Positions 37,567-47,690 are shown, counted from the first letter of the stretch. The stretch is DNA of 64,000 nucleotides from DTLC01 sp964555645 (GCA_964555645.1 CAZKTA010000005.1:1-64000), one strand, 5' to 3'. Program-made: numbers and translations. The notes: a model not told the origin generated them from the letters alone.

Positions 37567-38061
37567 TATACCCGGATTGTTTTGTATGCGTATTTCAGCC
37601 GGAAAGCCGGATATAATCAAGCAAAAAGTTTTTAGGCCGAAAACTAAAAAGCTTCTCAGAGATTAAAGGCTAGTTCAACGGTTTATACCTGTCGAATACG
37701 CCTTTGTATGAAGGGCTGCAAGCTTCGCTAAAGAATAGCAGGTTGCTTTGCGGGTCGGAGAATTAATTTTCGTGACAACGCACGACGCAGCGGAAAAACC
37801 TACATACACCGTTTGGGAAAACAGCCAAACCATGAGTTTGCTTCGTTGAAACAAACAGTTGACAACACAATTTTCGCCATGCATTTTTTGCGCCGCGCAA
37901 CGGGTCAATGGGTGACCCAAGGTAGAATGCGTATGGCCAAAAGTTGGGATCATAAAAGGAACGGAAAACTTGTGATGGTGGCTAACGCAAAATTCGGAGT
38001 TTGTGGTGGTAGAAAGTGCGAAGACCGAAAAGTTGATTAGAAAAGTTGCAGAGCACAACAA
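37567..38061. other. Divergent promoter region
   Basis: 495 bases between the PEP-CTERM gene (minus) and the kinase (plus). Short frames on either strand show no motif or ribosome binding site. It should carry the promoter of the sugar cluster. Confidence 0.5.
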
Positions 38062-39282
38062 ATGACAAAAACCAAGGATATCGAAATTGTTGCAGCGGGA
38101 CATACGTGTTTGGACCTGATTCCGGCGTTCACGATCAAGCGCAAGGTCGAGAAAATGACCGATGTGCTTGTGCCGGGCAAAATGATCAACATGGGCGAGT
38201 GCGTTGTGGCTGGGGGTGGCCCGGTCACAAATGCGGGTGTGTCAATTCGCCGGCTCGGTATAAAGACCGAATTAATTGGCAAGGTTGGCGATGACGATTT
38301 CGGCCGGATGATTTTGGACTGGTACGAGCGCCACGAAGGCCATTTCAAGGGCATCCGGATGGTTAAAGGCGAGTCCACATCGTACACGATTGCAATTTGC
38401 ATTCCTGGTATTGACAGGTTTTATCTGCATCATTGCGGGGCTAACGACACGTTTGGGTACGATGACATGGATTTCGGCCTAGTAGGTCGGGCGAAGTTGA
38501 TGCTTTTCGGGTATCCGCCTTGGATGAAGAAGCTTTACCAAAACGGCGGGCGGGAACTGACAAGAATTCTGAAAAGGACAAAGCAATTGGGTACTACGAC
38601 AGCGCTTGACCTGTCGTTACCGGATGCCGACAGTGAAGCTGGACAAGTTAATTGGCGAGCGATTTTGGAAGACTGGGTGCCGCTTTCTGACATCATGGTG
38701 CCGAGCGCGGAGGAGATTTTCTATTTCCTTTATAAGAAGAGCTTTCTTGAGAAGCGTGCTCGACTTGGCCCGCGCGACAGTGTGCTAGAACACCTGAGTG
38801 TAGGTGAGATTGCGCGTGTGGGGGAAGAACTGATTCGAATGGGTGCGGCCATAGCAATGGTCAAATGCGGTCACCGCGGTTTGTATATCAGGACGGCTCG
38901 CAAAGACCGCTTGGCAAAGTTGGGCGCCGCAAAGTGCGCCGATCCGGACAACTGGGCCGAGCGCGAGTTGTGGTTTCCAGTTTATCAAGAGGAGAAATTT
39001 GTGGGTGCACTTGGCTCAGGTGACAGTGCGATAGCTGGTTTTCTGGCTGCATTTGTGCGCGGACACACGATCGAATCGTGTTTGCGTTATGCAAATGCAG
39101 CAGGCAGCATGAACGTAACTGTGCCTGACGGATTGTCCTGGAATAAAGGTTTTGACGATCTGACCAGGCGGATCAAAGCCGGTTGGAAAACCAAGCCAAT
39201 GCGAATAACCGAACCGGGCTGGCAGAAAGAACGGGAGTTTTGGGTCGGCCCGAACAATCGTGGCAAATGGGAAACTGAATAA
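38062..39282 (+). CDS. PfkB-family carbohydrate kinase
   Basis: 406 residues, longer than the usual 300-330. The N-terminal pattern GHTCLDLIPAF and the Gly-rich GGGPVTNAGVSIRRLG (substrate binding, about 53-67) are present. The C-terminal signature has the catalytic base Asp321 in ALGSGDSAIAGFLAAFVRG. An insert at about 225-320 contains KKSFLEKRARLGPRD and a Cys-containing AAKCADPDNW stretch absent from small PfkB kinases. It phosphorylates a sugar or nucleoside with ATP; the substrate is unknown. It is the first gene of a same-strand run with GH3, GH116, a sugar symporter and a xylanase, so a monosaccharide released by those enzymes is the likely substrate. Only 17 bases separate it from GH3. 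Confidence 0.9.
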   Translation: MTKTKDIEIVAAGHTCLDLIPAFTIKRKVEKMTDVLVPGKMINMGECVVAGGGPVTNAGVSIRRLGIKTELIGKVGDDDFGRMILDWYERHEGHFKGIRMVKGESTSYTIAICIPGIDRFYLHHCGANDTFGYDDMDFGLVGRAKLMLFGYPPWMKKLYQNGGRELTRILKRTKQLGTTTALDLSLPDADSEAGQVNWRAILEDWVPLSDIMVPSAEEIFYFLYKKSFLEKRARLGPRDSVLEHLSVGEIARVGEELIRMGAAIAMVKCGHRGLYIRTARKDRLAKLGAAKCADPDNWAERELWFPVYQEEKFVGALGSGDSAIAGFLAAFVRGHTIESCLRYANAAGSMNVTVPDGLSWNKGFDDLTRRIKAGWKTKPMRITEPGWQKEREFWVGPNNRGKWETE

Positions 39283-39299
39283 GAAAGGAGACATTAACG

Positions 39300-41120
39300 A
39301 TGCCAAAAACCAACATTGACAAGCTTGTAGAAAAGAAGCTCAGCCAAATGACGCTCGAGGAGAAGGTTGGTCAACTACTGACCTACACTCGGCGCGGTGC
39401 GATGTTTACGCCAAGTATTTATGAGGCGATCACGAGATTGTACTGCGGCGGCTTATGCCTTGAACCTTACGCAGTCGAGACATGCAAAAATCTTTACTGG
39501 GGTAACACACAACTCGATCCGAATTTCGAGGAACCGCCCGGGTATTTCACAATCGCAAAAACGTATTTTGCAGGGGGCGCATTCGGGATAAGTATCACGC
39601 CCGAGGATTACACGAAAGACCTCAACAAACTTCAAAAGGTCGCCCTAGGCAGGCCGTCGCGGGTCCCATTGCACATGACAATTGACTTTGAGGGTGACTT
39701 TAAAAATGACTACATGTCAGGCGGCATTCGCCAGTTCCCACCACCGATGGGCATGGCTGCGATTGGCGACGTGAACATCACATACAAGATTGGCTTAACC
39801 ATTGGCAAACAACTACGTGCGATTGGCGTGACCCAAATATACTCGCCGGTTTGCGACGTGAATATAAACCCGAAGAATCCTGAAATTGGAGTGCGCTCTT
39901 TCAGTGACGATCCGCAAACATGTGCGAAACATGCAGTTGCACTGGTTAAAGGTTTGCAAGACGGCGGGATAGCCGCCACGGCCAAGCACTTCCCCGGTAG
40001 GGGTGATTCAGCCACAGATGCGCATGATGTACTCGATGTCATCAAAGCCGACAAAAAACGCATGCACGAGGTTGAGCTTGTGCCATTCAAGGCCGCCATT
40101 GATGCCGGTGTGAAGGGGATTATGACAGCGCACTCGGTTTATCCTGCATATGACGACAAATACCCGGCGACATTATCCGAGAAAATCCTTAAAGGATTGC
40201 TGCGTGATGAACTTGGCTTTGAGGGAGTGATCGTGTCGGACGCCATCGGCATGGCAGCGATTTTAAAGAACTGGCCGTTGCCGCGTGCGTGCGTCATGGC
40301 AATCAAAGCCGGGTGTGACAACATTCTGCTCAAGGCGGACGACGACTCGCGTACACAATGCTACTTTGGCCTCAAATACGCAGTGGAGAAAGGTGAAATC
40401 TCCGAGGAACGGCTCAACGAGGCAGTCAGACGCGTTCTGCGGATGAAATACGAGCAAGGGTTGTTTGAAACAGCGGGTAAATGTGACCCGAAAAAAGCGC
40501 AGGCCTATGCCAGCAGCAAGGCTGTGGTTGACTTTAGTTGGGATGTAGCCACACGCGCGCTTGTTGTAATGCGCGACGACAAAAAGCTTCTTCCACTGTC
40601 ACCCAAACAAAAGATACTTGTTATCGAGCAACGCATCCCATACGAGTTTGTTGGAAAAGACCCGTACCACCACTCGTACATGTTTTGCGAGGCGATGGCG
40701 TCCCATTCGACGAATGTGATCTTAGATGACACGGCATTTGCGGCTACAGCTGATGACATAGCTGAAGCGCTTGAACTTGCCAAACAGGCTGATTTGGTTG
40801 TCATGACCAATTACTATGCCCGGATTGTCAAAGCGGGAAACAACCGGCTCCTTGTAAAGAAACTGAAAGAGGCGGGCCACAAGGTCGTGGTTATGACAAA
40901 CTACCCCTACATCGAAGGCACCACCAAAGAAGCCGATGCGGTTGTGTGCAACTTTAGTGCTACGCCAGACTCTATTCGGGCTGCTGCAGCATTGTTGTTT
41001 GGCAAAATCAAAGCGCCTAAATCAACCAAACTGCCGATCAAACTCGATGGTGAAAAGGAAACACCCGTAAAAGCGCCTGCACCAGCCAAGAAACAGCCAT
41101 TTGGGATGGCGTATTGTTAA
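39300..41120 (+). CDS. Cytoplasmic GH3 family glycosidase (NagZ-like domain)
   Basis: 606 residues with a strong AAAGGAG at 39284-39290. The GH3 N-terminal barrel fills about 1-370: LSQMTLEEKVGQLL at the start, the KHFPGRGDSATDAH loop (the His and Asp of NagZ-type enzymes) and the nucleophile Asp314 in VIVSDAIGMAAI. The C-terminal part (about 380-560) is an alpha/beta sandwich (ALVVMRDDKKLLPLS). There is no signal peptide, so it acts inside the cell on imported material. The NagZ-like loop suggests N-acetylglucosaminide or related beta-glycoside cleavage, but this clade also has other specificities. The Lys/Ala/Pro-rich C-terminal tail is unusual. A terminator follows at 41132. Confidence 0.9.
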   Translation: MPKTNIDKLVEKKLSQMTLEEKVGQLLTYTRRGAMFTPSIYEAITRLYCGGLCLEPYAVETCKNLYWGNTQLDPNFEEPPGYFTIAKTYFAGGAFGISITPEDYTKDLNKLQKVALGRPSRVPLHMTIDFEGDFKNDYMSGGIRQFPPPMGMAAIGDVNITYKIGLTIGKQLRAIGVTQIYSPVCDVNINPKNPEIGVRSFSDDPQTCAKHAVALVKGLQDGGIAATAKHFPGRGDSATDAHDVLDVIKADKKRMHEVELVPFKAAIDAGVKGIMTAHSVYPAYDDKYPATLSEKILKGLLRDELGFEGVIVSDAIGMAAILKNWPLPRACVMAIKAGCDNILLKADDDSRTQCYFGLKYAVEKGEISEERLNEAVRRVLRMKYEQGLFETAGKCDPKKAQAYASSKAVVDFSWDVATRALVVMRDDKKLLPLSPKQKILVIEQRIPYEFVGKDPYHHSYMFCEAMASHSTNVILDDTAFAATADDIAEALELAKQADLVVMTNYYARIVKAGNNRLLVKKLKEAGHKVVVMTNYPYIEGTTKEADAVVCNFSATPDSIRAAAALLFGKIKAPKSTKLPIKLDGEKETPVKAPAPAKKQPFGMAYC

Positions 41121-41131
41121 GCGGTAGCTGT

Positions 41132-41170
41132 GCCGGCGCTGGTTTTTTACCGGCGCCGGTGTTTTGTTTT
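41132..41170 (+). terminator. Intrinsic terminator after the GH3 gene
   Basis: CCGGCGC (41133-41139) pairs with GCGCCGG (41153-41159), extended inward by about three pairs around a TTTTTTA loop, and followed by TGTTTTGTTTT. It lies 12 bases after the stop and implies that the GH116 gene has its own promoter. Confidence 0.75.
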
Positions 41171-41329
41171 GGCCAGGTTAACTGTAAAAGGGCAGAGCGG
41201 CAGCATGGTATTGTTTCACCAATACGGCGCAAATGGGAGAGCGCGCTTGGAAAACACGGCAGCTAAACACATTTCGTCCACAAGAAACAGCAAACACTTT
41301 GCAGATTTAACTTTTACACCAGGAAAGGC

Positions 41330-43906
41330 ATGAATTCTATCCGTAGAAAGGGACAAGAAGCGATGTCGAAGAAATACGAATTCGACCCAGGGGCCTTATT
41401 TACAATTTCAGGCCGCCAGATCCACACTATCTACGTCAAAAACAAGATGACGGTGCACTTTCAGGGGATGTCGAAAACGATGCAGTTCCCCCAAACAATC
41501 TTTTTGCAGGGTGCGCCCACGTGCTCGGTCGGTGTTTCGCCCGACGGATTGTACAACCGACTTAATGATGCTGGCAGACTCGTTTTCTTGAATCAGAAGG
41601 CAATTCAACTGGCCTCGGCGCCGGTAATCCGGCTTGGCGATGAGTCGCTGATGCTGACGACAAAACAGCCTGAAATAACGGAAAGCCCGGACGACATTCC
41701 GGTAGCAGAACGGTATTACCACCCGCCTGTGCAACTGGATCAGGTCACGCTCTCAATCGCACCGCCGCTTGCTGAGTTGACGTACAAGCTTGGCAAAGTC
41801 AGGGTGTGCAGACGGTTTATCTCACAGTTGCTGGCCGGGACAACGCACGCTCTGATGCCTGTGGGGGTGGAAGAATTCGAGGTAACAAACACTTCGGGTA
41901 AACCCCAGCAAGTAACAGTTCTTTTGCCGCGGCCGTCTTTGGCAAACCTGCAGGAGAAGAAGTACAGGCCAATTGATCAAGATAGTGCGTATCTGTGTAC
42001 ACCTGCTGTAGATGGGCATAAGCACGAACAGTTTGAACAAGCTGGATTATGTGGGGTAGTAATGGGCAGCACAAAAAGCCCGGAGCGAATGGTAATTGCA
42101 GTGCCAGAAACATCTGGCGTTAGCATAGACACGCAGCCGTACTTCAGGCTGAACAGTCTGAAGCAAGACCTGCTTTTGCGGGCCGACGGCAGTTTTTATG
42201 AAAAAGTTCAGGGCAAACCGCATCACGACTACGGCGCTGCAATAAGTGTCACATTCATTTTGCAACCAAAAGAAACGCGGGTTGTGCCGCTGATTGTTGT
42301 GTTTGATTTTCCCGAGCAATGGTTTGCAGATGGTACAGTCGTCGAGCGCAAGTACGTCAGACATTTCAAAAATCCAGTTACGCGCGCGTTCGACATGGCG
42401 AAGCTTGCGCTGGACAATTACAAACAGTGGCGCCAGTGCGCGCGCGCATTCCAGCAGCGCATCTTCGAGCGTGTGCGCCAAAGTCCCACTTACCAGAATG
42501 ACCTCGAAGGCGCGCTCAGACTCACACGGCTGATTCTCAACGAGTTAAGCGCACCTGTGTCAAATGCATCGGTTTGGATCGAGGACAAAAACGGCAAAAA
42601 CGTTGCGCGTTTTGTCGAGTGCTTTGATTATCCATACAACAATTCATCGGATGTTGACTGGTACTCGATGATATTGCTGTGGCTGTTCCCTGATGTTGAA
42701 CAGGAATTGTGCCAACGTACCATTGACTCGATCCTGCAAGAGGACCTTACCGAGCGGTATTACCACATACATGCTTCGTTTATCGAGGCACGCAAACATT
42801 TCGAAGAACACCCGGAAGAATACGAGGGCGTATCACTGACACACATTCGGGCGCCCACAAAAATTAAGGGTAGTGTCGCGCACGACCTCGGCGCAATGCC
42901 GTTCGGCTGTCCGTTGCGGAACAAAAGCGAGTACACGTGGTACAACACAAATTATTGGACGGACCTGTTCCCGAAGCTTGCCTTGCGCGTGCTGCGTAAT
43001 GTCAAGTACACCGGCGACACAAAGTTTTTGAAACGGAACTGGGATACGCTTAAGTTCGGGTTTGATTACTTGATGAGGCTTGACCTTGACGACGACGGCT
43101 TACCAGAGGGCCACCCCAATGAGGTCAAGAACACATTCGACAATATCAACCTTTTTGGCGTAGATGCGTATTCTGCAAACGTGTTCTTGGCCGGATGTCA
43201 CGCTATGATCAGAATGGCGCAGATGGTTGGTGATGCAGCAGCGCAGAAAAGCTACGAACAAATCTTTCAAAAGGCGCTCAGCGTTTACGAAAAGCTTTGG
43301 ACAGAAACAAAAAACCGGCGCGGACACAAACTCGAGTACTATGTAACGTGCTACGACACTGTATCTGGCAAGAGAAACACCGATGTCTGGACAAACCAGC
43401 TCGATGGGTTGTGGTACTTAATAGCGATGGGGGAAGAGCCGTTTATGCCGGCAGAGCGGGTCAGAAAAGTACTTCGAACAATCTACCTTAACAACCGGAC
43501 CTTGATGGGATGGTCAACTGCACAAACCAAGGATGCTAAACCGGTCGAGTCCGACCAGGGCAAAGACGTTTGGATTGCGTCGAATTACGTTCTTGCACAG
43601 TTGCTCGATTACTACGGCATGACAAAGGAAAGCAAAGAAGTGTACAAGCAAATGGACAAGATCATTCTTGACCACGGCCATTCGTTGATCAGTCCGGAAA
43701 GCGTGCGGCCAACTCTTGAAAAGGAAAAGGGCGAAACTAAAAAGGGCCCACACTATATTGTGGCCGGATACCCGCGTCCTGGTGCAATCTTCACCCAGCT
43801 TGCAATTCAGCATGTGAAACAGGTTCAAGAACAGACCGGCAACCAACGGGTTGAACCGGACAGGTTGCAATCGTTTGTGGCCGGACTGGTCGGTCAACAC
43901 GAATAA
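41330..43906 (+). CDS. GH116-family glycosidase (beta-glucosidase/xylosidase type)
   Basis: 858 residues from ATG 41330 (AGGA at 41321-41324); ATG 41363 with AAGGGA is nearly as good. An N-terminal beta-sandwich (about 15-370) precedes an (alpha/alpha)6 catalytic barrel. The nucleophile is Glu430 in FVECFDYPYNNSSDVDWYS, and the acid/base is Asp604 in KNTFDNINLFGVDAYSANVF; these correspond to the catalytic pair of Thermoanaerobacterium TxGH116 and human GBA2. No signal peptide, so cytoplasmic. GH116 enzymes cleave beta-glucosides or beta-xylosides. With the symporter downstream and the xylanase after it, xylo-oligosaccharide hydrolysis is a reasonable guess. The family assignment is from motifs. 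Confidence 0.85.
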   Translation: MNSIRRKGQEAMSKKYEFDPGALFTISGRQIHTIYVKNKMTVHFQGMSKTMQFPQTIFLQGAPTCSVGVSPDGLYNRLNDAGRLVFLNQKAIQLASAPVIRLGDESLMLTTKQPEITESPDDIPVAERYYHPPVQLDQVTLSIAPPLAELTYKLGKVRVCRRFISQLLAGTTHALMPVGVEEFEVTNTSGKPQQVTVLLPRPSLANLQEKKYRPIDQDSAYLCTPAVDGHKHEQFEQAGLCGVVMGSTKSPERMVIAVPETSGVSIDTQPYFRLNSLKQDLLLRADGSFYEKVQGKPHHDYGAAISVTFILQPKETRVVPLIVVFDFPEQWFADGTVVERKYVRHFKNPVTRAFDMAKLALDNYKQWRQCARAFQQRIFERVRQSPTYQNDLEGALRLTRLILNELSAPVSNASVWIEDKNGKNVARFVECFDYPYNNSSDVDWYSMILLWLFPDVEQELCQRTIDSILQEDLTERYYHIHASFIEARKHFEEHPEEYEGVSLTHIRAPTKIKGSVAHDLGAMPFGCPLRNKSEYTWYNTNYWTDLFPKLALRVLRNVKYTGDTKFLKRNWDTLKFGFDYLMRLDLDDDGLPEGHPNEVKNTFDNINLFGVDAYSANVFLAGCHAMIRMAQMVGDAAAQKSYEQIFQKALSVYEKLWTETKNRRGHKLEYYVTCYDTVSGKRNTDVWTNQLDGLWYLIAMGEEPFMPAERVRKVLRTIYLNNRTLMGWSTAQTKDAKPVESDQGKDVWIASNYVLAQLLDYYGMTKESKEVYKQMDKIILDHGHSLISPESVRPTLEKEKGETKKGPHYIVAGYPRPGAIFTQLAIQHVKQVQEQTGNQRVEPDRLQSFVAGLVGQHE

Positions 43907-43951
43907 CAAATCCACGTGCGGGCCGCCGCAGTGCCGGGCTGCGCGTAGTAA

Positions 43952-45460
43952 ATGGCTCAAATCATGAACACAACAAACGGCAAATTAAGTTTCTGGGAGA
44001 AAGCCGGTTACAGCCTTAGCGACGCATCTGCGAACTTTGTCTTCCAGATGCTCATGGTATTTCAGGTGGGCTTTTACACCGACGTAATGCGAATTGAGGC
44101 GGCGGCGCTTGGCACCATGCTTCTCTTGGTGCGGTTTAGCGACGCTATAACAGATCCGCTAATGGGCATAATAGCAGACCGCACGAATACGCGTTGGGGT
44201 AAGTTCAGGCCGTGGTTGTTATGGTCTGCAATTCCATTTGCGCTACTGTATTGGCTTGCGTTTACAGTGCCAGGTGGAAGCGACAAGTTTAGGTTGGTGT
44301 ACGCCATCACTACATACACATTGCTAATGATGGCTTATACGATGAATAACGTGCCGTATTATTCACTGAATGCCGTCATGACCGGGGATGTGAGCGAGCG
44401 GACAAGTCTGTCGGCATATCGGTTCTTTGCTGCGATGGGAGCAGCGTTTGTTGTGCAGGGCCTGACGCTTCCATTGGTGACAAAACTTGGTGGAGGTAAT
44501 GACGCAAAAGGTTGGTCGCTTACCGTGGGAATCTACGCGTTGATTGCCGTTGCATTTTTTGTCATAACCTTCTTCAGCGTCAAGGAACGAATCCAGCCTC
44601 CACCGGCCCAAAAGCCGGACTTGAGGCAGGACCTTGCAAACATGCGGCGTAATCCAGCCTGGGTGGCGATGTTTTTCATGACGCTTTTCCTTTTCATCAT
44701 GCTCTCGTTCAGGGGCAGCTCGTTTTACTATTACTTCACCTATTTTGTGGATTCGAGTGCTTTGAGAGAGTTTGTGGGTAAACTCGGCTTGGTGGCCGTT
44801 GCGGGTGAGCCGGCTGCGCAATCGCTCGGGTTCAAGGTCCTTGATGCGTTTGGCCTGATCGTTAAGGAGGGGGCTGACCCGTCGCGGGTAGGCTTTAGCC
44901 TGTTCCTCATGCTTGGCAACTTGATGAACATCATCGGGGTGCTTCTGGCTAAGCCACTCGCAGACCGTTTCGGAAAGAAACTCGTTTTCACAGCGGGCCT
45001 GCTAGGCACGACATTGGTGCAACTGGTTTATTTGGTGCTGAAACCGCAGGATGTGGGCACAATGTTCCTGCTGACGGTGTTAACTGGTTTGTGTTATGGG
45101 CCGACAATTCCGCTATTATGGGCTATGGGTGCGGACTCGATTGATTATGGGGAGTGGAAGTTTGGGCGGCGTGCCACCGGATTCGCTTTCGCAGGGATTG
45201 TATTTGCTCTGAAAGCTGGGCTTGCATTTGGGGGCGCGTTCGTCGGCTGGGGCCTGGCAGCCTATGGATACGTGGCCGGCGAAACGCTTACAGATGCGGT
45301 GCTGAACGGCATTCGGCTTATGGCAAGCGTGTTCTCGGCAATTCCGGTTGGCATAGCTGCAGCGTGCATTCTGTTATTGTATCCGATCACAAAGAGCGTG
45401 AACATGCAAATGGCCGCGGAGCTGGCTGAACGGCGTAAACAGTATGCTAAGACTACATAG
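43952..45460 (+). CDS. GPH-family sugar:cation symporter (MFS)
   Basis: 502 residues with about 12 hydrophobic helices. The GPH (MelB/XylP-like) signature is visible: GYSLSDASANFVFQML near the start, VRFSDAITDPLMGIIADRTNTRWGKFRPWLLW between helices 2 and 3 (Asp residues of the cation/sugar site), and WAMGADSIDYGEWKFGRRATGFAFAG in the second half. These carriers import di- or oligosaccharides with Na+ or H+. The insert between helices 6 and 8 (EFVGKLGLVAVAGEPAAQSLGF) is longer than in MelB. It lies 45 bases after GH116 and just before the xylanase gene, so oligoxyloside import is likely. ATG 43952 or 43964 may be the start. Confidence 0.92.
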   Translation: MAQIMNTTNGKLSFWEKAGYSLSDASANFVFQMLMVFQVGFYTDVMRIEAAALGTMLLLVRFSDAITDPLMGIIADRTNTRWGKFRPWLLWSAIPFALLYWLAFTVPGGSDKFRLVYAITTYTLLMMAYTMNNVPYYSLNAVMTGDVSERTSLSAYRFFAAMGAAFVVQGLTLPLVTKLGGGNDAKGWSLTVGIYALIAVAFFVITFFSVKERIQPPPAQKPDLRQDLANMRRNPAWVAMFFMTLFLFIMLSFRGSSFYYYFTYFVDSSALREFVGKLGLVAVAGEPAAQSLGFKVLDAFGLIVKEGADPSRVGFSLFLMLGNLMNIIGVLLAKPLADRFGKKLVFTAGLLGTTLVQLVYLVLKPQDVGTMFLLTVLTGLCYGPTIPLLWAMGADSIDYGEWKFGRRATGFAFAGIVFALKAGLAFGGAFVGWGLAAYGYVAGETLTDAVLNGIRLMASVFSAIPVGIAAACILLLYPITKSVNMQMAAELAERRKQYAKTT

Positions 45461-45506
45461 GATCAAACAACGTCATGGGGCATCGTCTCGGTGGACAATA
45501 AACGCG

Positions 45507-46640
45507 ATGCCGGTGTTTTGTCGGTGCGCAGCGGTTACGATAGTAATTATCTGCGCTGTATTCAGGACGAGCGCGCAAACTACGCTTAAGGGCGCATTTG
45601 ATGGAATTTTCTTAATTGGAGCGGCATTAAGCGAAAGGCAGTTTAGCGGACAAGATACAAACAGCGTTTTGTTGATCAAGACACACTTTAACAGCATCAC
45701 GGCTGAGAACGCCCTTAAATGGCAGCGGATACATCCGCAGCCCGGTGAGTACGAGTTCGAGCTGGCGGACAAATTCGTCGAATTTGGGGAGCAAAACGGC
45801 ATGGTAATTATTGGGCACACACTTGTGTGGCATCACCAGACGCCAAGGTGGGTGTTTCGTAATGAAAACGGGGAACCTGTAGATCGTGAAACGTTGCTGG
45901 CTCGGATGCGTGAGCATATCCACACTGTTGTGGGCAGGTACAAGGGCAGGATCAAAGGTTGGGACGTCGTAAACGAGGCGTTGGAAGAAGATGGCCGGCT
46001 CAGGCAATCGCCTTGGCTCAGAATAATTGGTGAGGATTACATTGCCAAAGCATTCGAGTTTGCGCATGAGGCGGACCCTGATTGTGAACTTTATTACAAC
46101 GATTTTTCGCTTGAAAACAAACCCAAACGCGACGGTGCGGTCGCGCTTGTCAAAAAGCTTAAGGCGCAGGGGGTGCCTATAACTGGCGTTGGGCTGCAGG
46201 GGCATTACACAATGGATTGGCCGAGCAAAAAACAACTCGCTGACACAATCCGCGCCTTCACCGAGCTTGGCGTCAAGGTGATGATAACCGAGCTTGACAT
46301 AGACGTTTTGCCGCGTCCCGATAGGCATCGTGGTGCAGACCTGATGGTGCGGTACCAAGTCGATCCCAAGCTGAACCCCTACACATCGGGTTTACCTGAG
46401 CGTATGCAGAAGGCGCTTGCGAAACGGTACGCAGATATTTTCGAAGTTTTTGTTCAACACAGGCACGCCATAACCCGCGTAACATTTTGGGGTGTGACGG
46501 ATGGCCAGTCGTGGTTAAACTATTGGCCAATGCCGGGCCGGACGAATCATCCGTTGTTGTTTGACCGCAACTACGAGGCTAAACCGGCTTATTACGCTGT
46601 AATTGCGACTGGACAGAGGGCAAAGAAATCACGGCGCTAA
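45507..46640 (+). CDS. Secreted GH10 endo-1,4-beta-xylanase
   Basis: 377 residues from the ATG at 45507, which opens a signal peptide (hydrophobic AAVTIVIICAVF, ending RTSAQ); a longer frame from 45444 overlaps the symporter. The GH10 barrel has the acid/base Glu157 in GWDVVNEALEEDG and the nucleophile Glu262 in VMITELDIDVLPRP, plus NSITAENALKWQRIHP, HTLVWHHQTPRWV and VTFWGVTDGQSWLNYWP. It cuts the backbone of xylan outside the cytoplasm. It is the only exported enzyme of the sugar cluster, so it supplies the oligosaccharides imported by the upstream symporter. Length is close to single-domain GH10 enzymes; no binding module is attached. Confidence 0.95.
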   Translation: MPVFCRCAAVTIVIICAVFRTSAQTTLKGAFDGIFLIGAALSERQFSGQDTNSVLLIKTHFNSITAENALKWQRIHPQPGEYEFELADKFVEFGEQNGMVIIGHTLVWHHQTPRWVFRNENGEPVDRETLLARMREHIHTVVGRYKGRIKGWDVVNEALEEDGRLRQSPWLRIIGEDYIAKAFEFAHEADPDCELYYNDFSLENKPKRDGAVALVKKLKAQGVPITGVGLQGHYTMDWPSKKQLADTIRAFTELGVKVMITELDIDVLPRPDRHRGADLMVRYQVDPKLNPYTSGLPERMQKALAKRYADIFEVFVQHRHAITRVTFWGVTDGQSWLNYWPMPGRTNHPLLFDRNYEAKPAYYAVIATGQRAKKSRR

Positions 46641-46703
46641 AAGGGCAGGCTTACTTTGGCCGATCATAAGCTTGCTTGCGGCCGACTGCTTATCCGGGGG
46701 TGC

Positions 46704-46726
46704 GGGCAGCAGTGAAGTTGCTGCCC
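46704..46726 (+). terminator. Hairpin after the xylanase gene (weak)
   Basis: GGGCAGCA (46704-46711) and TGCTGCCC (46719-46726) form an 8-bp stem with a seven-base loop. No T-tract follows, so rho-independent termination is uncertain. Confidence 0.4.
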
Positions 46727-46835
46727 ATGCGAACACGGTTCTTCGATCGTGGTATAGAACAGGCCTCCTTAAAAGCGTTGCAGTCTGTAGTGCTTATGTT
46801 CAAGATGCCAAGCCGTGCAGCTTACGCTGCCAGTG

Positions 46836-47690
46836 ATGATTGACTACAAGGTCAAGTTCGAGGTGTTTGAAGGGCCGTTGGACCTGCTGCTTTACCTGAT
46901 CAAAAAGCAGGAGGTTGACATTTACCAGGTCAATCTTACTGAGTTGGCAAATCAGTTCATTGAGTACGTCGAGCTGATGCGGATGCTCGACCTTGAGATC
47001 GCCGGCGAATTCATGGTAATGGCTGCCACGTTGATGTACATCAAGAGCCGCGAGTTGCTGCCTACGGACCAACAGGCCACAATCGAAGGTGAAGACCAGG
47101 AACCTGACCCGCGTTGGGAACTCATCCGAAAACTCGTCGAGTACAAAAAGTTCAAGGATGCTGCGGTGAAGCTTCATGAGCTTGAGTTGGCGCAAGAAAA
47201 CGTATTTCGTCGGGTGGCACCGAAGCCGGACGTCGAAGTGGAAACGCCACTACCCAAGCTTGATGTCTCGCTGTTCGATCTGTTGGGCGCGCTAAACAGA
47301 GTTTTAAAAAGGCTTGAGGCACGCACGGATGCACTAGATGTAACTGATGAGAAATGGACAGTTAACGAAAAGATGGAGTTGTTGCTCAGACTTGTTGCGG
47401 AGCGTGGGATTTTGAGATTTTCAGACCTGTTCGAACCTATCACCAGCCGTGCCGAAGTTATCGTGACGTTTCTTGCGCTGCTTGAGCTTGTGCGGCTCAA
47501 ACAGCTTGTTGCTGCGCAGTCAGTGCAGTTCGGCGAAATCCAGATCACGCGTGCCCCGGTACAAGCGGTTATGCAACCGTTGAGTGACCAAAAACAGCCG
47601 GGCGCAACGTTCGGTACTGAGCCTACGCAAACTGGGTCAGGGCAAACATCACAGTCAATCACTGGCAACTCAAATTCATTTGCTCAGTAA
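46836..47690 (+). CDS. scpA: Segregation and condensation protein A
   Basis: 284 residues from the ATG at 46836; an in-frame GTG at 46815 would add seven residues of uncertain value. The ScpA N-terminus YKVKFEVFEGPLDLLLYLIKKQEVDIYQV binds the SMC head, and the C-terminal winged helix (LRLVAERGILRFSDLFEPITSRAEVIVTFLALLELVRL) is present at about 185-240. The tail is Gln/Thr/Ser-rich. ScpA is the kleisin of the SMC-ScpAB condensin that organises and segregates the chromosome. scpB begins one base after its stop, and pheA follows. SMC itself is not in the window. Confidence 0.95.
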   Translation: MIDYKVKFEVFEGPLDLLLYLIKKQEVDIYQVNLTELANQFIEYVELMRMLDLEIAGEFMVMAATLMYIKSRELLPTDQQATIEGEDQEPDPRWELIRKLVEYKKFKDAAVKLHELELAQENVFRRVAPKPDVEVETPLPKLDVSLFDLLGALNRVLKRLEARTDALDVTDEKWTVNEKMELLLRLVAERGILRFSDLFEPITSRAEVIVTFLALLELVRLKQLVAAQSVQFGEIQITRAPVQAVMQPLSDQKQPGATFGTEPTQTGSGQTSQSITGNSNSFAQ

